Source: Pontibacter sp. E15-1 (GTDB lineage: Bacteria > Bacteroidota > Bacteroidia > Cytophagales > Hymenobacteraceae). Taken from it: a DNA stretch of 64,000 bases. The first letter of the stretch is position 1, and every line of letters begins with the position of its first letter. Below, piece by piece: positions 24,883 to 33,636 of this stretch. Below the pieces are notes generated by a model. That model was not told where the DNA came from. It did not search any database and worked only from the letters and a program-made list of their open reading frames with translations. The stretch spans positions 124,001 through 188,000 of the forward strand of contig NZ_JAKVIR010000002.1 in assembly GCF_022601975.1 (NCBI RefSeq). Reading direction: 5' to 3'. Position numbers and translations under genes: made by a program.

Positions 24883-26067
24883 ATGGAAATACTACTACAC
24901 ACGATCCTATATGCCACTGGGGTATATCTGTTCTTTAACTGCCTATACCTGCTGTTTTTTTCGCTGGCGGGCCACCGAAGCACTCGCCTGGAAACTGACG
25001 GAATCAGGTCAAGGCCGTTCCGGCGGTTTTGCATCCTGATGCCGGCGTACCGGGAGGACAGGGTGATTCTGGAGACAAGCCTGGCGGCCCTGAACCATGG
25101 CTACAAAGGCGACTTTCAGGTATACGTGATCGCCGATGGCCTGCAACCCAAAACGCTCCAGACGATTGCCGCTTCCGGGGCGGAAGTGATCGAGGTCGCG
25201 TTCGAGAAAAGCACGAAGGGCAAGGCGCTCCAAACCGCCCTGCAGGCCATTCCAGCGCACGCGTTTGACGTGGCTCTGGTGCTGGACGTGGATAATGTCA
25301 TGGCGCCAGGCTTCCTCCACGAGGTAAACGATGCCTTTTCGGCGGGGTATCGGGTGGTGCAGGCGCACCGGACAGCAAAGAGCACAGATTCGGCATTTGC
25401 CCTGCTCGACGCCTGCAACGAGGAGATCAACAACCATATTTTCCGCAAGGGCCACTTTGCCTTGGGCATGTCCTCCTCCCTGATCGGATCGGGTATGGCG
25501 TTTGACTTTTCCTACCTGAAAAAGCTGCTCCACGGCATCGGGGAAACTGCTGGCGAAGACAAGGAGATTGACTTCCGCATCCTGAAAAACCAAGTGAAAA
25601 TCGCCTACCTGCACAACACCCTGGTGTATGACGAGAAGATCGAAAATGCGGCGGTGTTTACCAAACAGCGTACCCGCTGGATCGCGACGCAGGTGGAGTT
25701 CTTACGGAAGTATGCTGCTGAAGGGCTGGTTCAGTTCTTCAAACAAGGCAATGTGGAGTTCTTAGACAAGCTGGTGCAAACCGCGTTACTGCCCAGAACC
25801 TTACTCATCGGCGTGCTCAGTGGCATGGGGGTGCTTTCCGTTTTTATACCCTACGGCCCCCGATGGGGCTTTTGGGCGGGCCTGTTCCTGCTGCTGAGCA
25901 CTGCACTGCTGTTGGCTCTGCCCGCCCGTTTGTATACCCGTCAGCTGTGGCTTGCGGTGGTGCGCCTCCCCTATGCCATTTTCTGTATGTGCCTGGCCCT
26001 TTTCAGGATCAACAGTGCCAAGTCTTCTTTCCTCCCGACCCCGCACCGTGTGAAGGAGGCTTCGTAA
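24883..26067 (+). CDS. Membrane-anchored GT2 family glycosyltransferase
   Basis: 394 residues. One N-terminal membrane helix (about 5-28), then a GT-A domain: FCILMPAYREDRVILETSLA, VYVIADGL, ALVLDVDNVMAPGFL (DxD), AGEDKEIDF, and KQRTRWIATQVEF (the QxxRW-type motif). Two or three C-terminal helices follow (about 300-380). The ED and QxxRW-like motifs place it among membrane-embedded, often processive, GT2 enzymes related to hyaluronan and cellulose synthases. In this operon it more likely makes a single addition. Sequence does not give the donor sugar. Confidence 0.87.
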   Translation: MEILLHTILYATGVYLFFNCLYLLFFSLAGHRSTRLETDGIRSRPFRRFCILMPAYREDRVILETSLAALNHGYKGDFQVYVIADGLQPKTLQTIAASGAEVIEVAFEKSTKGKALQTALQAIPAHAFDVALVLDVDNVMAPGFLHEVNDAFSAGYRVVQAHRTAKSTDSAFALLDACNEEINNHIFRKGHFALGMSSSLIGSGMAFDFSYLKKLLHGIGETAGEDKEIDFRILKNQVKIAYLHNTLVYDEKIENAAVFTKQRTRWIATQVEFLRKYAAEGLVQFFKQGNVEFLDKLVQTALLPRTLLIGVLSGMGVLSVFIPYGPRWGFWAGLFLLLSTALLLALPARLYTRQLWLAVVRLPYAIFCMCLALFRINSAKSSFLPTPHRVKEAS

Positions 26068-26100
26068 CCATACCTTTTTGAAACGCTAGACCAGCATCCC

Positions 26101-26214
26101 ATGCCTTTCGAGATCATCATCTTTCCCGCAGTCTTGTTTCTGATTCTCGGGATCAGAAGCGGCCTGAAAACCCGCAGACCCAAAAGAAAGCAACCGGACA
26201 TTCCCCTGGAGTAA
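26101..26214 (+). CDS. 37-residue single-pass membrane peptide
   Basis: A small frame in the 235-base gap between two glycosyltransferase genes. Starting at the ATG at 26101 it encodes MPFEIIIFPAVLFLILGIRS, then a very basic segment (KTRRPKRKQ) and ends PDIPLE. One hydrophobic helix followed by positive charges predicts an N-out/C-in inner-membrane peptide. It starts 33 bases after the upstream stop, on the operon strand. Small membrane peptides of this type are often missed by annotation and may help assemble the transferase complex. Function is unknown. Confidence 0.5.
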   Translation: MPFEIIIFPAVLFLILGIRSGLKTRRPKRKQPDIPLE

Positions 26215-26302
26215 CCTCTCGGGGCACAGCCCTGGCGAAGTTCATCCCATGATAGATATGCAGTATCGCTGACCTTATTTACAACCTGAAAATCAAGGCT
26301 AT

Positions 26303-27508
26303 ATGACTATACTTTACTATGTTTTCTGGGCATCCGCCTGTATCATTTTCTATACCTATATAGGGTATGGACTGGTGATATGGGTATGGGCGAAATGCAT
26401 CCGGCTTTTCAGAGACGAAAAGCCCTTAGGCGATTTTACGCCTGCTGTCACGCTGGTGGTGCCAGCCTATAACGAGGCGGCCATCCTGCGCAGCAAAATA
26501 GCGGACTGCCTCGCTCAGGATTACCCATCGGACAAGCTTCAGCTACTCTTTATCACAGACGGCTCCACCGACGACCCGGCCCGGATCCTGTCCGACTATC
26601 CCGGTATCCGGCACCTGCACGTTGCTGCCCGGGGGGGCAAGGCGATGGCCGAGAACAGAGCCATGACTTATGTCCGCACCCCCTATGTTGTGTTCACAGA
26701 CTGCAACACGTTCCTGAACAGGCAGGCTGTCCGGGAAATGGTCAGGCACTACCAGGAACCGCGCGTGGGCGCTGTGTCTGGGGAGAAGAAAGTACTGCGC
26801 GAGGCTTCCGCGGCCGGAAACGGGGAAGGGCTTTACTGGACGTATGAATCGTTCCTAAAGCGATGTGACTCCCAAATTTACAGCCTGATGGGCGCTGCCG
26901 GCGAACTGGTTTCGTTCCGGACGGACCTCTTTCAGCCACTGGAGCCCGACACCATTCTGGACGACTTCGTGCAGTCGTTCCGGGTGATAGCGCAAGGCTA
27001 CCGTGTGGTGTATGAGCCGCTTGCCTATGCCTCGGAGGTTCCTTCCGCCTCGCTGGCCGAGGAGATGGAACGGAAGACACGGATATGCGCGGGCGGCTGG
27101 CAGGCCATGGCCCGGCTCACGCCGCTGCTTAATCCTTTGCAGTTCCCGGTCGTGTCGTTCTTGTACGTGTCGCACCGGGTGCTGCGGTGGAGCCTGACCC
27201 CGGTCCTGCTCGCGACACTGCTTCTGGCCAGTCTGGCGGGGAGCGTGCTTTCGGGGGGGCTATATACCCTGGCGCTCGGGTTGCAGGTGCTTTTTTACCT
27301 GGCGGCGGGTGCCGGATGGCTGGCCGACAAGCGGGGCTATACCTTCGGGGCGCTGCTTATCCCCCTCTACTTCACCATGATGAACCTCGCCGTGTTTTCC
27401 GGCTTTAAACGCTATGTCCTTCGCACGCAGTCGGCGGCCTGGGCAAAAGCCCAACGTTATCAACCTCTCGAAACCCCTCGTTATGAACCAAACACTGAAA
27501 GCATCTGA
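26303..27508 (+). CDS. Membrane GT2 family glycosyltransferase
   Basis: 401 residues. N-terminal helix (about 4-30: YYVFWASACIIFYTYIGYG), then a GT-A domain with VTLVVPAYNEAAILRSKIAD, LLFITDGSTDD, a DxN variant of DxD (FTDCNTFLNR), LDDFVQSFRVIAQGYRVVYE and MERKTRICAGGWQAM, the counterpart of QxxRW. Four C-terminal helices occupy about 290-375. The layout matches poly-GlcNAc/cellulose-synthase-like GT2 enzymes. Key acidic residues are present, so it should be active. It follows the membrane peptide gene and overlaps the next gene by 26 bases. Confidence 0.88.
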   Translation: MTILYYVFWASACIIFYTYIGYGLVIWVWAKCIRLFRDEKPLGDFTPAVTLVVPAYNEAAILRSKIADCLAQDYPSDKLQLLFITDGSTDDPARILSDYPGIRHLHVAARGGKAMAENRAMTYVRTPYVVFTDCNTFLNRQAVREMVRHYQEPRVGAVSGEKKVLREASAAGNGEGLYWTYESFLKRCDSQIYSLMGAAGELVSFRTDLFQPLEPDTILDDFVQSFRVIAQGYRVVYEPLAYASEVPSASLAEEMERKTRICAGGWQAMARLTPLLNPLQFPVVSFLYVSHRVLRWSLTPVLLATLLLASLAGSVLSGGLYTLALGLQVLFYLAAGAGWLADKRGYTFGALLIPLYFTMMNLAVFSGFKRYVLRTQSAAWAKAQRYQPLETPRYEPNTESI

Positions 27509-28799
27509 CACGGCTGCGCGACAGCAGCAAGCCGCTTCCGCTGCTGGCTCAACCCCGGCAAAGGATCTTTTGCAGAACCGCGATTTTATCATCGTAGGCC
27601 AGCAGCCCTGGGACACGTCGATCGGGAGCAACTGCAAGAACATCGCCGCTGAGCTGAGCAAGCACAACAGGGTATTGTACGTCAACGCCCCCCTCGACCG
27701 AATCACGGCAGTGCGGGATCGGCACGACAAAGGAACGAAAAAGAGGCTACAGGTCATCCGGGGAAAGCAGCAGGGTATGGAAAAAGTTGCCCCGAACCTG
27801 TGGGTGCTGTACCCTGACTGTATGCTCGAGTCAATCAACTGGCTGCCACGCTCGCCGCTTTATACGTTCTTCAACCGCAAGAACAACGGGCGTTTTGCCG
27901 CTTCCATCAAAGAGGCGGCGCGCATGCTGGGGTTTTCCGATTTTATACTCTTCAACGACAACGACATCCTCCGGAGCTTTTATCTGAAAGAGCTGCTTCA
28001 GCCTGCGCTGTCGGTGTACTACTCCCGCGACAACATGCAGGCGGTGGCGTACTGGAAAAAGCATGGGGCCAGGCACGAGCCGGCGCTGATGGCAAAAAGC
28101 GATCTCTGCCTGGCCAACTCCAGCTACCTGGCCGCATGCTGCAAAAGGTATAACCCTAACTCTTTCTATGTGGGGCAGGGCTGCGACCTGGACATCACCT
28201 CCTCCGCTTCAGATATAGAGATTCCGGCGGATGTGCAGATGCTCAAAAGTCCGCTGATTGGGTATGTGGGCGCTCTGGTCGACCTGCGCCTCGACATCGG
28301 CTTGTTGCAGTACATTAGTGAGCAGCGTCAAGACTGGAACCTAGTGCTGGTGGGGCCTGAGGACGAGGCTTTCCGGGCGAGCGCGTTGCACCACCAGCCA
28401 AACGTGCACTTTCTCGGGCAAAAGGAAACCGCGCAGCTGCCGGCCTATATCCATCAATTCGACGTGTGCCTCAACCCGCAGCGGGTCAACCTGATGACGA
28501 TAGGGAACTACCCCCGCAAGATTGACGAGTACCTGGCATTGGGCAAACCTGTCGTGGCGACCCGAACCGAGGCAATGGATATTTTTGCGGATCATACCTA
28601 TCTGGCAACTTCCAAAGAAGACTTTGTGCGCCTGATTGACAAGGCACTTGCGGAGGACTCCCCTGCCCGCCAACTGGCGCGGAGGCAATTGGCCGCAACG
28701 CATACCTGGGAAAATAGCGTCGCCGAAATCTACAAGGCCATTTTAAGCTGTAGCCCAAAAGAACCGGCCCAGTACAAAAACGAACCTGCTGAGGCTTAA
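27483..28799 (+). CDS. GT-B fold glycosyltransferase (TuaH/GT4-like)
   Basis: 438 residues from the ATG at 27483; the frame extends upstream but that part overlaps the preceding gene. After a low-complexity N-terminus, FIIVGQQPWDTSIGSNCKNI marks the start of the first Rossmann domain. The second domain has SPLIGYVGALVDLRLD, LVLVGPED, VHFLGQKETAQLPAYIHQFD and PRKIDEYLALGKPVVAT, which is the nucleotide-sugar-binding EX7E-like region of GT4/TuaH enzymes. No membrane helix is seen, so it acts at the cytoplasmic face. Donor and acceptor are unknown. Confidence 0.85.
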   Translation: MNQTLKASDTAARQQQAASAAGSTPAKDLLQNRDFIIVGQQPWDTSIGSNCKNIAAELSKHNRVLYVNAPLDRITAVRDRHDKGTKKRLQVIRGKQQGMEKVAPNLWVLYPDCMLESINWLPRSPLYTFFNRKNNGRFAASIKEAARMLGFSDFILFNDNDILRSFYLKELLQPALSVYYSRDNMQAVAYWKKHGARHEPALMAKSDLCLANSSYLAACCKRYNPNSFYVGQGCDLDITSSASDIEIPADVQMLKSPLIGYVGALVDLRLDIGLLQYISEQRQDWNLVLVGPEDEAFRASALHHQPNVHFLGQKETAQLPAYIHQFDVCLNPQRVNLMTIGNYPRKIDEYLALGKPVVATRTEAMDIFADHTYLATSKEDFVRLIDKALAEDSPARQLARRQLAATHTWENSVAEIYKAILSCSPKEPAQYKNEPAEA

Positions 28800-28892
28800 C
28801 TCTAAAAACGTGCTGCTGCATGAGCGGCACGCAGGAAAAAACAGACGTGTAACACAGCGGCGCGCTGCCGCCCTTTCTCTTCACAAACCGAT

Positions 28893-30218
28893 ATGTTCAA
28901 GAACAAGCATTTTTTATCGCTGGTCGGAAACGGTATGATGGCAGTATTCAGTGTGCTGTCGTACAGCCTGCTGTATCGGTTTCTGTCGGAGCACGACATG
29001 GGCAACTGGATCTTCTTTCAGTTTGCCTTTATCTTGCTCGACACCTTCCGCACCGGCCTGTTGCAAACGGCGCTGATTAAGTTTTACTCCGGTTCAGATG
29101 CTTCGAGGCGGGCCACCGTGGCGGGCTCTTCCTGGTACATCGGCATGCTGCTGACGGGCTGTTTTGTGCTCCTCAACATGCTGGTTTTTTATACCTCCGG
29201 CTGGGTTCTGGATGAGGGAGTAAGCCTGCTGATCAAGTGGTTCGGGATAAGCTTCCTGCTCACGCTGCCCTTTAACGTGAGCCTCTGGATTCTTCAGGCG
29301 GAGCAGCGCTTCGACCAGATTTTATACATCCGAATCATCAACCAGGGGTCTTTCCTGCTTTTTGCCTGTGCCTTATACATCTTCGAGACCATGACGATGC
29401 AGGGGGTGATGTATACCTTCCTGGCAAGCTCGTTTCTGACGAGCAGTGTTTGCCTGGCTACCGGCTGGGCGCGGCTGGGCACGCTGCGGCACAAAACAAC
29501 GGCATGCGCCAAAGAGATTTACCATTTCGGCAAGTATAGCGTGGGCACCTTTTTGTGCTCTAACCTGCTCAAAAGCTCCGACACCTTCATCATCAAGTTT
29601 ATGCTGGGGCCTGCGGCGCTGGCCGTTTATAACCTGCCGCAGCGCCTGATGGAAATCATCGAAATCCCGCTCCGGAGCATTCTGTACACGGCAATGCCTG
29701 ACATGTCGGCTGCCATAAACCAGAACAAAAAGCAGGAGGTTGTCACGATCATGAAACGGTACTCCGGGCTCCTGACCCTGTTATTTATACCTATCACGCT
29801 CGGGGTGGTCCTGCTGGCCGATGTGCTGGTACTCTTGATTGGCGGGCAAAAATACCTGGACTCTGAGGCTGCAAACGTGCTGCGCATCTTCATGGTCTTT
29901 TCGCTGCTTTTCCCTGTAGAGCGCTTTCTGGGCGTCACGCTGGACATCATCAACAAGCCGCACCTGAACCTGATCAAAGTCGTGTTGGCTCTTGGGGTGA
30001 ACGTGGTGGCCGACCTGATCGGGATAAAGCTTCTGGGCAACGTGTATGGGGTTGCCATCAGCTCGATCTTCACCTTCACTACCAGCCTTTTGTATGGCTA
30101 TTTTGCCCTGAACCGGTTTATACCTCTGTCGTTTGCTGGGTTTCTGCACCTGGCCTTCGCTGAGCTTAAAAGCTATGCCCTCCTTTTTTCCAGAAAAATA
30201 AACCTGCTGAAAACCTAA
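28893..30218 (+). CDS. Polysaccharide flippase of the MATE/MOP superfamily, probable Wzx
   Basis: 441 residues with about 12 membrane helices and typical RfbX/Wzx style: KHFLSLVGNGMMAVFSVLSY at the start, WIFFQFAFILLDTFRTGLLQ, a central FGKYSVGTFLCSNLLKSSDT segment, and LGPAALAVYNLPQRLMEI. It flips the undecaprenyl-linked repeat unit from the cytoplasmic to the periplasmic face of the inner membrane, where Wzy joins units. It completes a Wzx/Wzy set in this operon. Only 4 bases separate it from the next glycosyltransferase gene. Confidence 0.9.
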   Translation: MFKNKHFLSLVGNGMMAVFSVLSYSLLYRFLSEHDMGNWIFFQFAFILLDTFRTGLLQTALIKFYSGSDASRRATVAGSSWYIGMLLTGCFVLLNMLVFYTSGWVLDEGVSLLIKWFGISFLLTLPFNVSLWILQAEQRFDQILYIRIINQGSFLLFACALYIFETMTMQGVMYTFLASSFLTSSVCLATGWARLGTLRHKTTACAKEIYHFGKYSVGTFLCSNLLKSSDTFIIKFMLGPAALAVYNLPQRLMEIIEIPLRSILYTAMPDMSAAINQNKKQEVVTIMKRYSGLLTLLFIPITLGVVLLADVLVLLIGGQKYLDSEAANVLRIFMVFSLLFPVERFLGVTLDIINKPHLNLIKVVLALGVNVVADLIGIKLLGNVYGVAISSIFTFTTSLLYGYFALNRFIPLSFAGFLHLAFAELKSYALLFSRKINLLKT

Positions 30219-30222
30219 ACGC

Positions 30223-31347
30223 ATGATTCCTTTAAAAAAAATAAGAGTGTTAGAGACCATCCGGCAAGGCAAGGTGGGAGGCGGTGAAACGCATGTGCTG
30301 GACCTGGTGGAAGAGCTGGACAAAGAGCGCTATGAGCCCGTTGTGCTTTCTTTCACCGATGGCCCGATGGTGGACAGGCTGGCGCGCATGGGCGTCCGGA
30401 CACACGTCATCCCGACGGAGCGGCCGTTTGACTATACCAAATGGAAAGAAGTGAAAACACTGCTGCAGGACGAGAAAATAGATGTGGTGCACGCGCACGG
30501 CACCCGGGCAAACTCCAATGTTTTCTGGCCGTCAAAATCCCTGCGCCTCCCCCTTATTTACACGGTGCACGGGTGGTCGTTCCACGCAGACCAGGCCCCG
30601 CTCATAAAGCTGTACAGAACGTTGGGTGAGAAATTCCTGCTCCGCAACGCCACGCAAGCGGTGTGTGTGTCCTTAAACAACTACAAGGATGGGGCCGACA
30701 GGTTTAACATGCAGCATGCCTGCATCATCCGCAACGGTATAAACCTCAGCAGGTTTAACCCCGAGGTATGCCAGCCTGACGTCAGGAAAGAACTGGGGAT
30801 TGGAAAAGAGACGGTGCTGGTGGGCTTTGTGGCACGCATGACCATCCAGAAAGACCCCTGCACGCTGCTGCGCGCGCTAGCCAGAATCCCGAAGGAAATT
30901 GACCTCAGGCTGCTGCTGATCGGTGAAGGAGACCTGCAAGACGAAACCGTGCGGTTGGCCCATGAGCTGGAAATCGAGGACAGAGTTATTTTCAGCGGCT
31001 TCCGGCAGGATGTGCCCGCCGTGCTGCAAGCGCTGGACATTTACTGCCTCCCGTCGCTTTGGGAAGGCCTTCCGATCGGTTTGCTGGAAGCCATGGCAAT
31101 GGAAAACGCTGTTATCGCCACCGCCATAGACGGCACCAAAGAGGTGATTGAGCACAGGGTAGACGGCTTGCTCCTGCCTCCCCAGCACCCGGAGTTGCTG
31201 GCCGATGCCATCCATACCCTGGCGATGGATAAAGCGCTCCGGCTTACGCTCGCCAGAAACGCCCGCCAAAAGGTAGTGAACCACTACAACGTGCAGAAAA
31301 TGACCCGAAAGGTAGAGACGCTATACCAAAAAGTGCTGCTGGAATGA
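30223..31347 (+). CDS. GT4 family glycosyltransferase
   Basis: 374 residues, the usual GT4 length. N-terminal domain: VLETIRQGKVGGGETHVLDL (glycine loop for the acceptor side) and VVHAHGTRANSN, TVHGWSFH. C-terminal domain: LVGFVARMTIQKDPCTLLRA, LLLIGEGDLQDE, VIFSGFRQDVPAVLQALDIY, and SLWEGLPIGLLEAMAMENAV, the complete EX7E motif. It is a retaining enzyme acting at the cytoplasmic face. WEGLPIGLLEAM is common in GT4 enzymes of polysaccharide loci. The donor cannot be read from sequence. Confidence 0.93.
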   Translation: MIPLKKIRVLETIRQGKVGGGETHVLDLVEELDKERYEPVVLSFTDGPMVDRLARMGVRTHVIPTERPFDYTKWKEVKTLLQDEKIDVVHAHGTRANSNVFWPSKSLRLPLIYTVHGWSFHADQAPLIKLYRTLGEKFLLRNATQAVCVSLNNYKDGADRFNMQHACIIRNGINLSRFNPEVCQPDVRKELGIGKETVLVGFVARMTIQKDPCTLLRALARIPKEIDLRLLLIGEGDLQDETVRLAHELEIEDRVIFSGFRQDVPAVLQALDIYCLPSLWEGLPIGLLEAMAMENAVIATAIDGTKEVIEHRVDGLLLPPQHPELLADAIHTLAMDKALRLTLARNARQKVVNHYNVQKMTRKVETLYQKVLLE

Positions 31348-31460
31348 GCACAAGTTTCGTGAAGTGGCGGCCCGCTCTGGTGCTGCCCAAAGCCATGTGC
31401 CCCTGCACCTGACCCATACATACAGCAACTCGCGCTGGTGCCTAACCTTGATTGCTACCC

Positions 31461-32561
31461 ATGAAAACTACGCTACAAACCCGCTCAGAAAGAAACTCCT
31501 TCATCACAGTGGCGAAGGGGGTATCCATTGTAACCATCGTGCTCTATCATTACCTGCCGTACGTGTCTTCCGCCGGGCTTTTATCCAGGGCCTATTACAT
31601 TGGAGGGGCCGGTATCTACATCTTCCTATTTGCCTCAGGGTATGGCCTATACCACTCCAGAGTGACTACGTGGGCCAGCTACTGTAAAAAGAGGTTTGCG
31701 CGGGTGCTGGTGCCCTATTATATCGGCATCACGGTGATATTCCTGCTAAACGCACACCTGCACATTTACCCGGACGGCTGGAAGGAGTATCTGAGCCATA
31801 TGCTGCTTTTCAAGATGTTCTATGAGCCCTATGCCTCCAGCTTCGGGAACCATTTTTGGTTTATCGCCACCATCGTACAGTTTTACATGCTTTGGCCAGT
31901 CTTGCTGGCTGGGATCAACAGGTTTTCCGCTGCTCAGGTAATTAGCGCGTCCATCCTTATTTCCGTCGGGTATAGCGTGGTTATCACGCTGCTTGGAGTT
32001 TCCGGGGTAACTATCTGGTTTAGATTTGTGCTGCAGTATATATGGGTGCTGGTGTTGGGGGCAGTAGTGGCGAAACATGGCTGGCTGCCTGCACTGCTCA
32101 ATTACTCCTACCGGGTATACGTCGGTGTCGTGCTGCTGTGCTTGGGCATTGTGCTCGTCATTGCTGGTTTCGCCGGTGAGGGAGGTATGCTGTTCAACGA
32201 CTATTTTATGTTTCTGGGCTTTTCAGCAGGATGCGCCGTGGTATATTTTATCAGCCTGCGGATAACCTTATTCAAAAGGCTCGCAATCTGGGTTGAGTCG
32301 TTTTCGTATTCGCTTTACATCCTGCACATGTTTGTGCTGCTGGCGTATCTATCCTTCCGGAAGCAGGAGCATATTGGCTTGGCAGAGCTCCCGGTGGTGG
32401 TGGCCGCCGCGTTACTCACGGCGCTTCTCTTCCATAAATTGACCCTGCAACTTACTAGCCACAGCGTTTTCAGGCGCAAATCCACCGATCCGGCCACACA
32501 GGTAGAGGCTGCAGAATCCGAGGAAAAAGTATACAACAAATTGTCCCAAAAAAGCCTCTGA
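31461..32561 (+). CDS. Acyltransferase family 3 membrane protein
   Basis: 366 residues from the ATG at 31461; a TTG at 31452 is the only earlier start. About 10 membrane helices. The N-terminal FITVAKGVSIVTIVLYHYLP matches the family signature with its conserved histidine in TM1. HFWFIATIVQFYMLWPVLL is also characteristic. It would transfer an acetyl or other acyl group (or succinyl) to the polysaccharide across the inner membrane. It is the last gene of the tight operon, followed by a 385-base gap. Confidence 0.85.
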   Translation: MKTTLQTRSERNSFITVAKGVSIVTIVLYHYLPYVSSAGLLSRAYYIGGAGIYIFLFASGYGLYHSRVTTWASYCKKRFARVLVPYYIGITVIFLLNAHLHIYPDGWKEYLSHMLLFKMFYEPYASSFGNHFWFIATIVQFYMLWPVLLAGINRFSAAQVISASILISVGYSVVITLLGVSGVTIWFRFVLQYIWVLVLGAVVAKHGWLPALLNYSYRVYVGVVLLCLGIVLVIAGFAGEGGMLFNDYFMFLGFSAGCAVVYFISLRITLFKRLAIWVESFSYSLYILHMFVLLAYLSFRKQEHIGLAELPVVVAAALLTALLFHKLTLQLTSHSVFRRKSTDPATQVEAAESEEKVYNKLSQKSL

Positions 32562-32946
32562 AAACTGCGTTGTTCGACCTGAAATCATCGCTTACTTCAT
32601 GTGCTTTGTCATCTAAACTGCTGTATTGGCTAATTAAAACACCGGGTTTGCCACATATTGCTGCGAAAACATTCTGGCTACTTTTTATTTCATTAATTTT
32701 GTGCAACTAAAATACATTTTAACTTTTTGATGCTTATCAAAACATAAAGCATCCACCCACACCATAATCCTCTGCGATGGTGTGACATAGCCTGACAAAG
32801 CAAAGTCCTTATGCTACCGGAACGGCAAGATACCCCCGTCACATTTAATTGATAAATCATATTCCGGCTAGTTTACTGCTGATGCTCTCCGTTTTGGTCT
32901 GACCTAGACCACAGGCCTTCCCTTTCATTTTACAGCTCTTCCTTTT
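32562..32946. other. Intergenic region after the polysaccharide operon, with one hairpin
   Basis: 385 bases. An 8-base inverted repeat, 32758-32765 with 32777-32784 (CACACCAT and complement, 11-base loop), is the only clear structure. No U-tract follows, so it is not a classical terminator; it could be an operator or leader element. The region should hold the promoter of the T9SS-protein/hydrolase pair. No RNA gene was recognised. Confidence 0.45.
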
Positions 32947-33624
32947 ATGAAGCTTTTAATTATACTCGCATTGCCTTGCATATTATTTCTGGGTTTCAAC
33001 CAGGCGAACAGCGATGCGCCCGCATGGCACGGGAACGACCATTTTACCTTTGCCCGGCATGCCGCTTACCTGCGTGTTTCGATGCGCAAGCTACCCTGGG
33101 AATCTTTCTCGATTGATTTACTGCAGGCAAACACGGCCAAAGGCGTTTTCTCCATGGCCCTCAAAACACCTGTTCCTATTCAGCTGCGTGTGGACGGGTT
33201 GACAGCCGCCCATAAACAGGTAAAATTGTACGACCGGCTCCTTCTGCCCGGCGAATTCAACCAACTGCTCATCGATCTGGCAGAAGCCCCGGAGCCATTG
33301 AGCCATCTGGTGTTCTATGTCAATCCGGGCGAGCAATTTACGGGAGAGATACTTGTGAAAGAAGGCAAGGTTATACCCTATCTGGAGGAATCGGAGGTGT
33401 TTTCGGTATACCCAAACCCGACAGCAGAGTATTTAAACGTGGAGCTCCCCGATGCGGGCATAAACCGCCTGCAGGTGTTCGACAGCACCGGAAAACTTGT
33501 CCAGACCATAAAGCCGCCGCGCTGCCACTTTACGCTGGACCTGGCGGGTTTCAGGCCCGGAACTTACATCGTGAATGCGACCGGCCCCAATCTTTCGCTT
33601 ACAAAGAAATTTGTCGTGCGCTAA
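32947..33624 (+). CDS. Small T9SS-sorted secreted protein
   Basis: 225 residues. Signal peptide MKLLIILALPCILFLGFNQA. The middle (about 30-140) is beta-rich with no recognised domain. The last 75 residues, from VFSVYPNPTAEYLNVELPDA to KKFVVR, are a textbook type A T9SS sorting domain. It is therefore delivered to the cell surface or medium through T9SS. It begins a two-gene unit with the secreted hydrolase 12 bases downstream. Sitting right after the polysaccharide operon, it may bind or organise the matrix, which is inference. Confidence 0.85.
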   Translation: MKLLIILALPCILFLGFNQANSDAPAWHGNDHFTFARHAAYLRVSMRKLPWESFSIDLLQANTAKGVFSMALKTPVPIQLRVDGLTAAHKQVKLYDRLLLPGEFNQLLIDLAEAPEPLSHLVFYVNPGEQFTGEILVKEGKVIPYLEESEVFSVYPNPTAEYLNVELPDAGINRLQVFDSTGKLVQTIKPPRCHFTLDLAGFRPGTYIVNATGPNLSLTKKFVVR

Positions 33625-33636
33625 ACTCAGGACACT

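Noticed and set aside
24883-26067. Cellulose or hyaluronan synthase
   Set aside because: The QxxRW-like motif is present, but the PilZ domain and usual synthase length are missing and no bcs partner genes are nearby.
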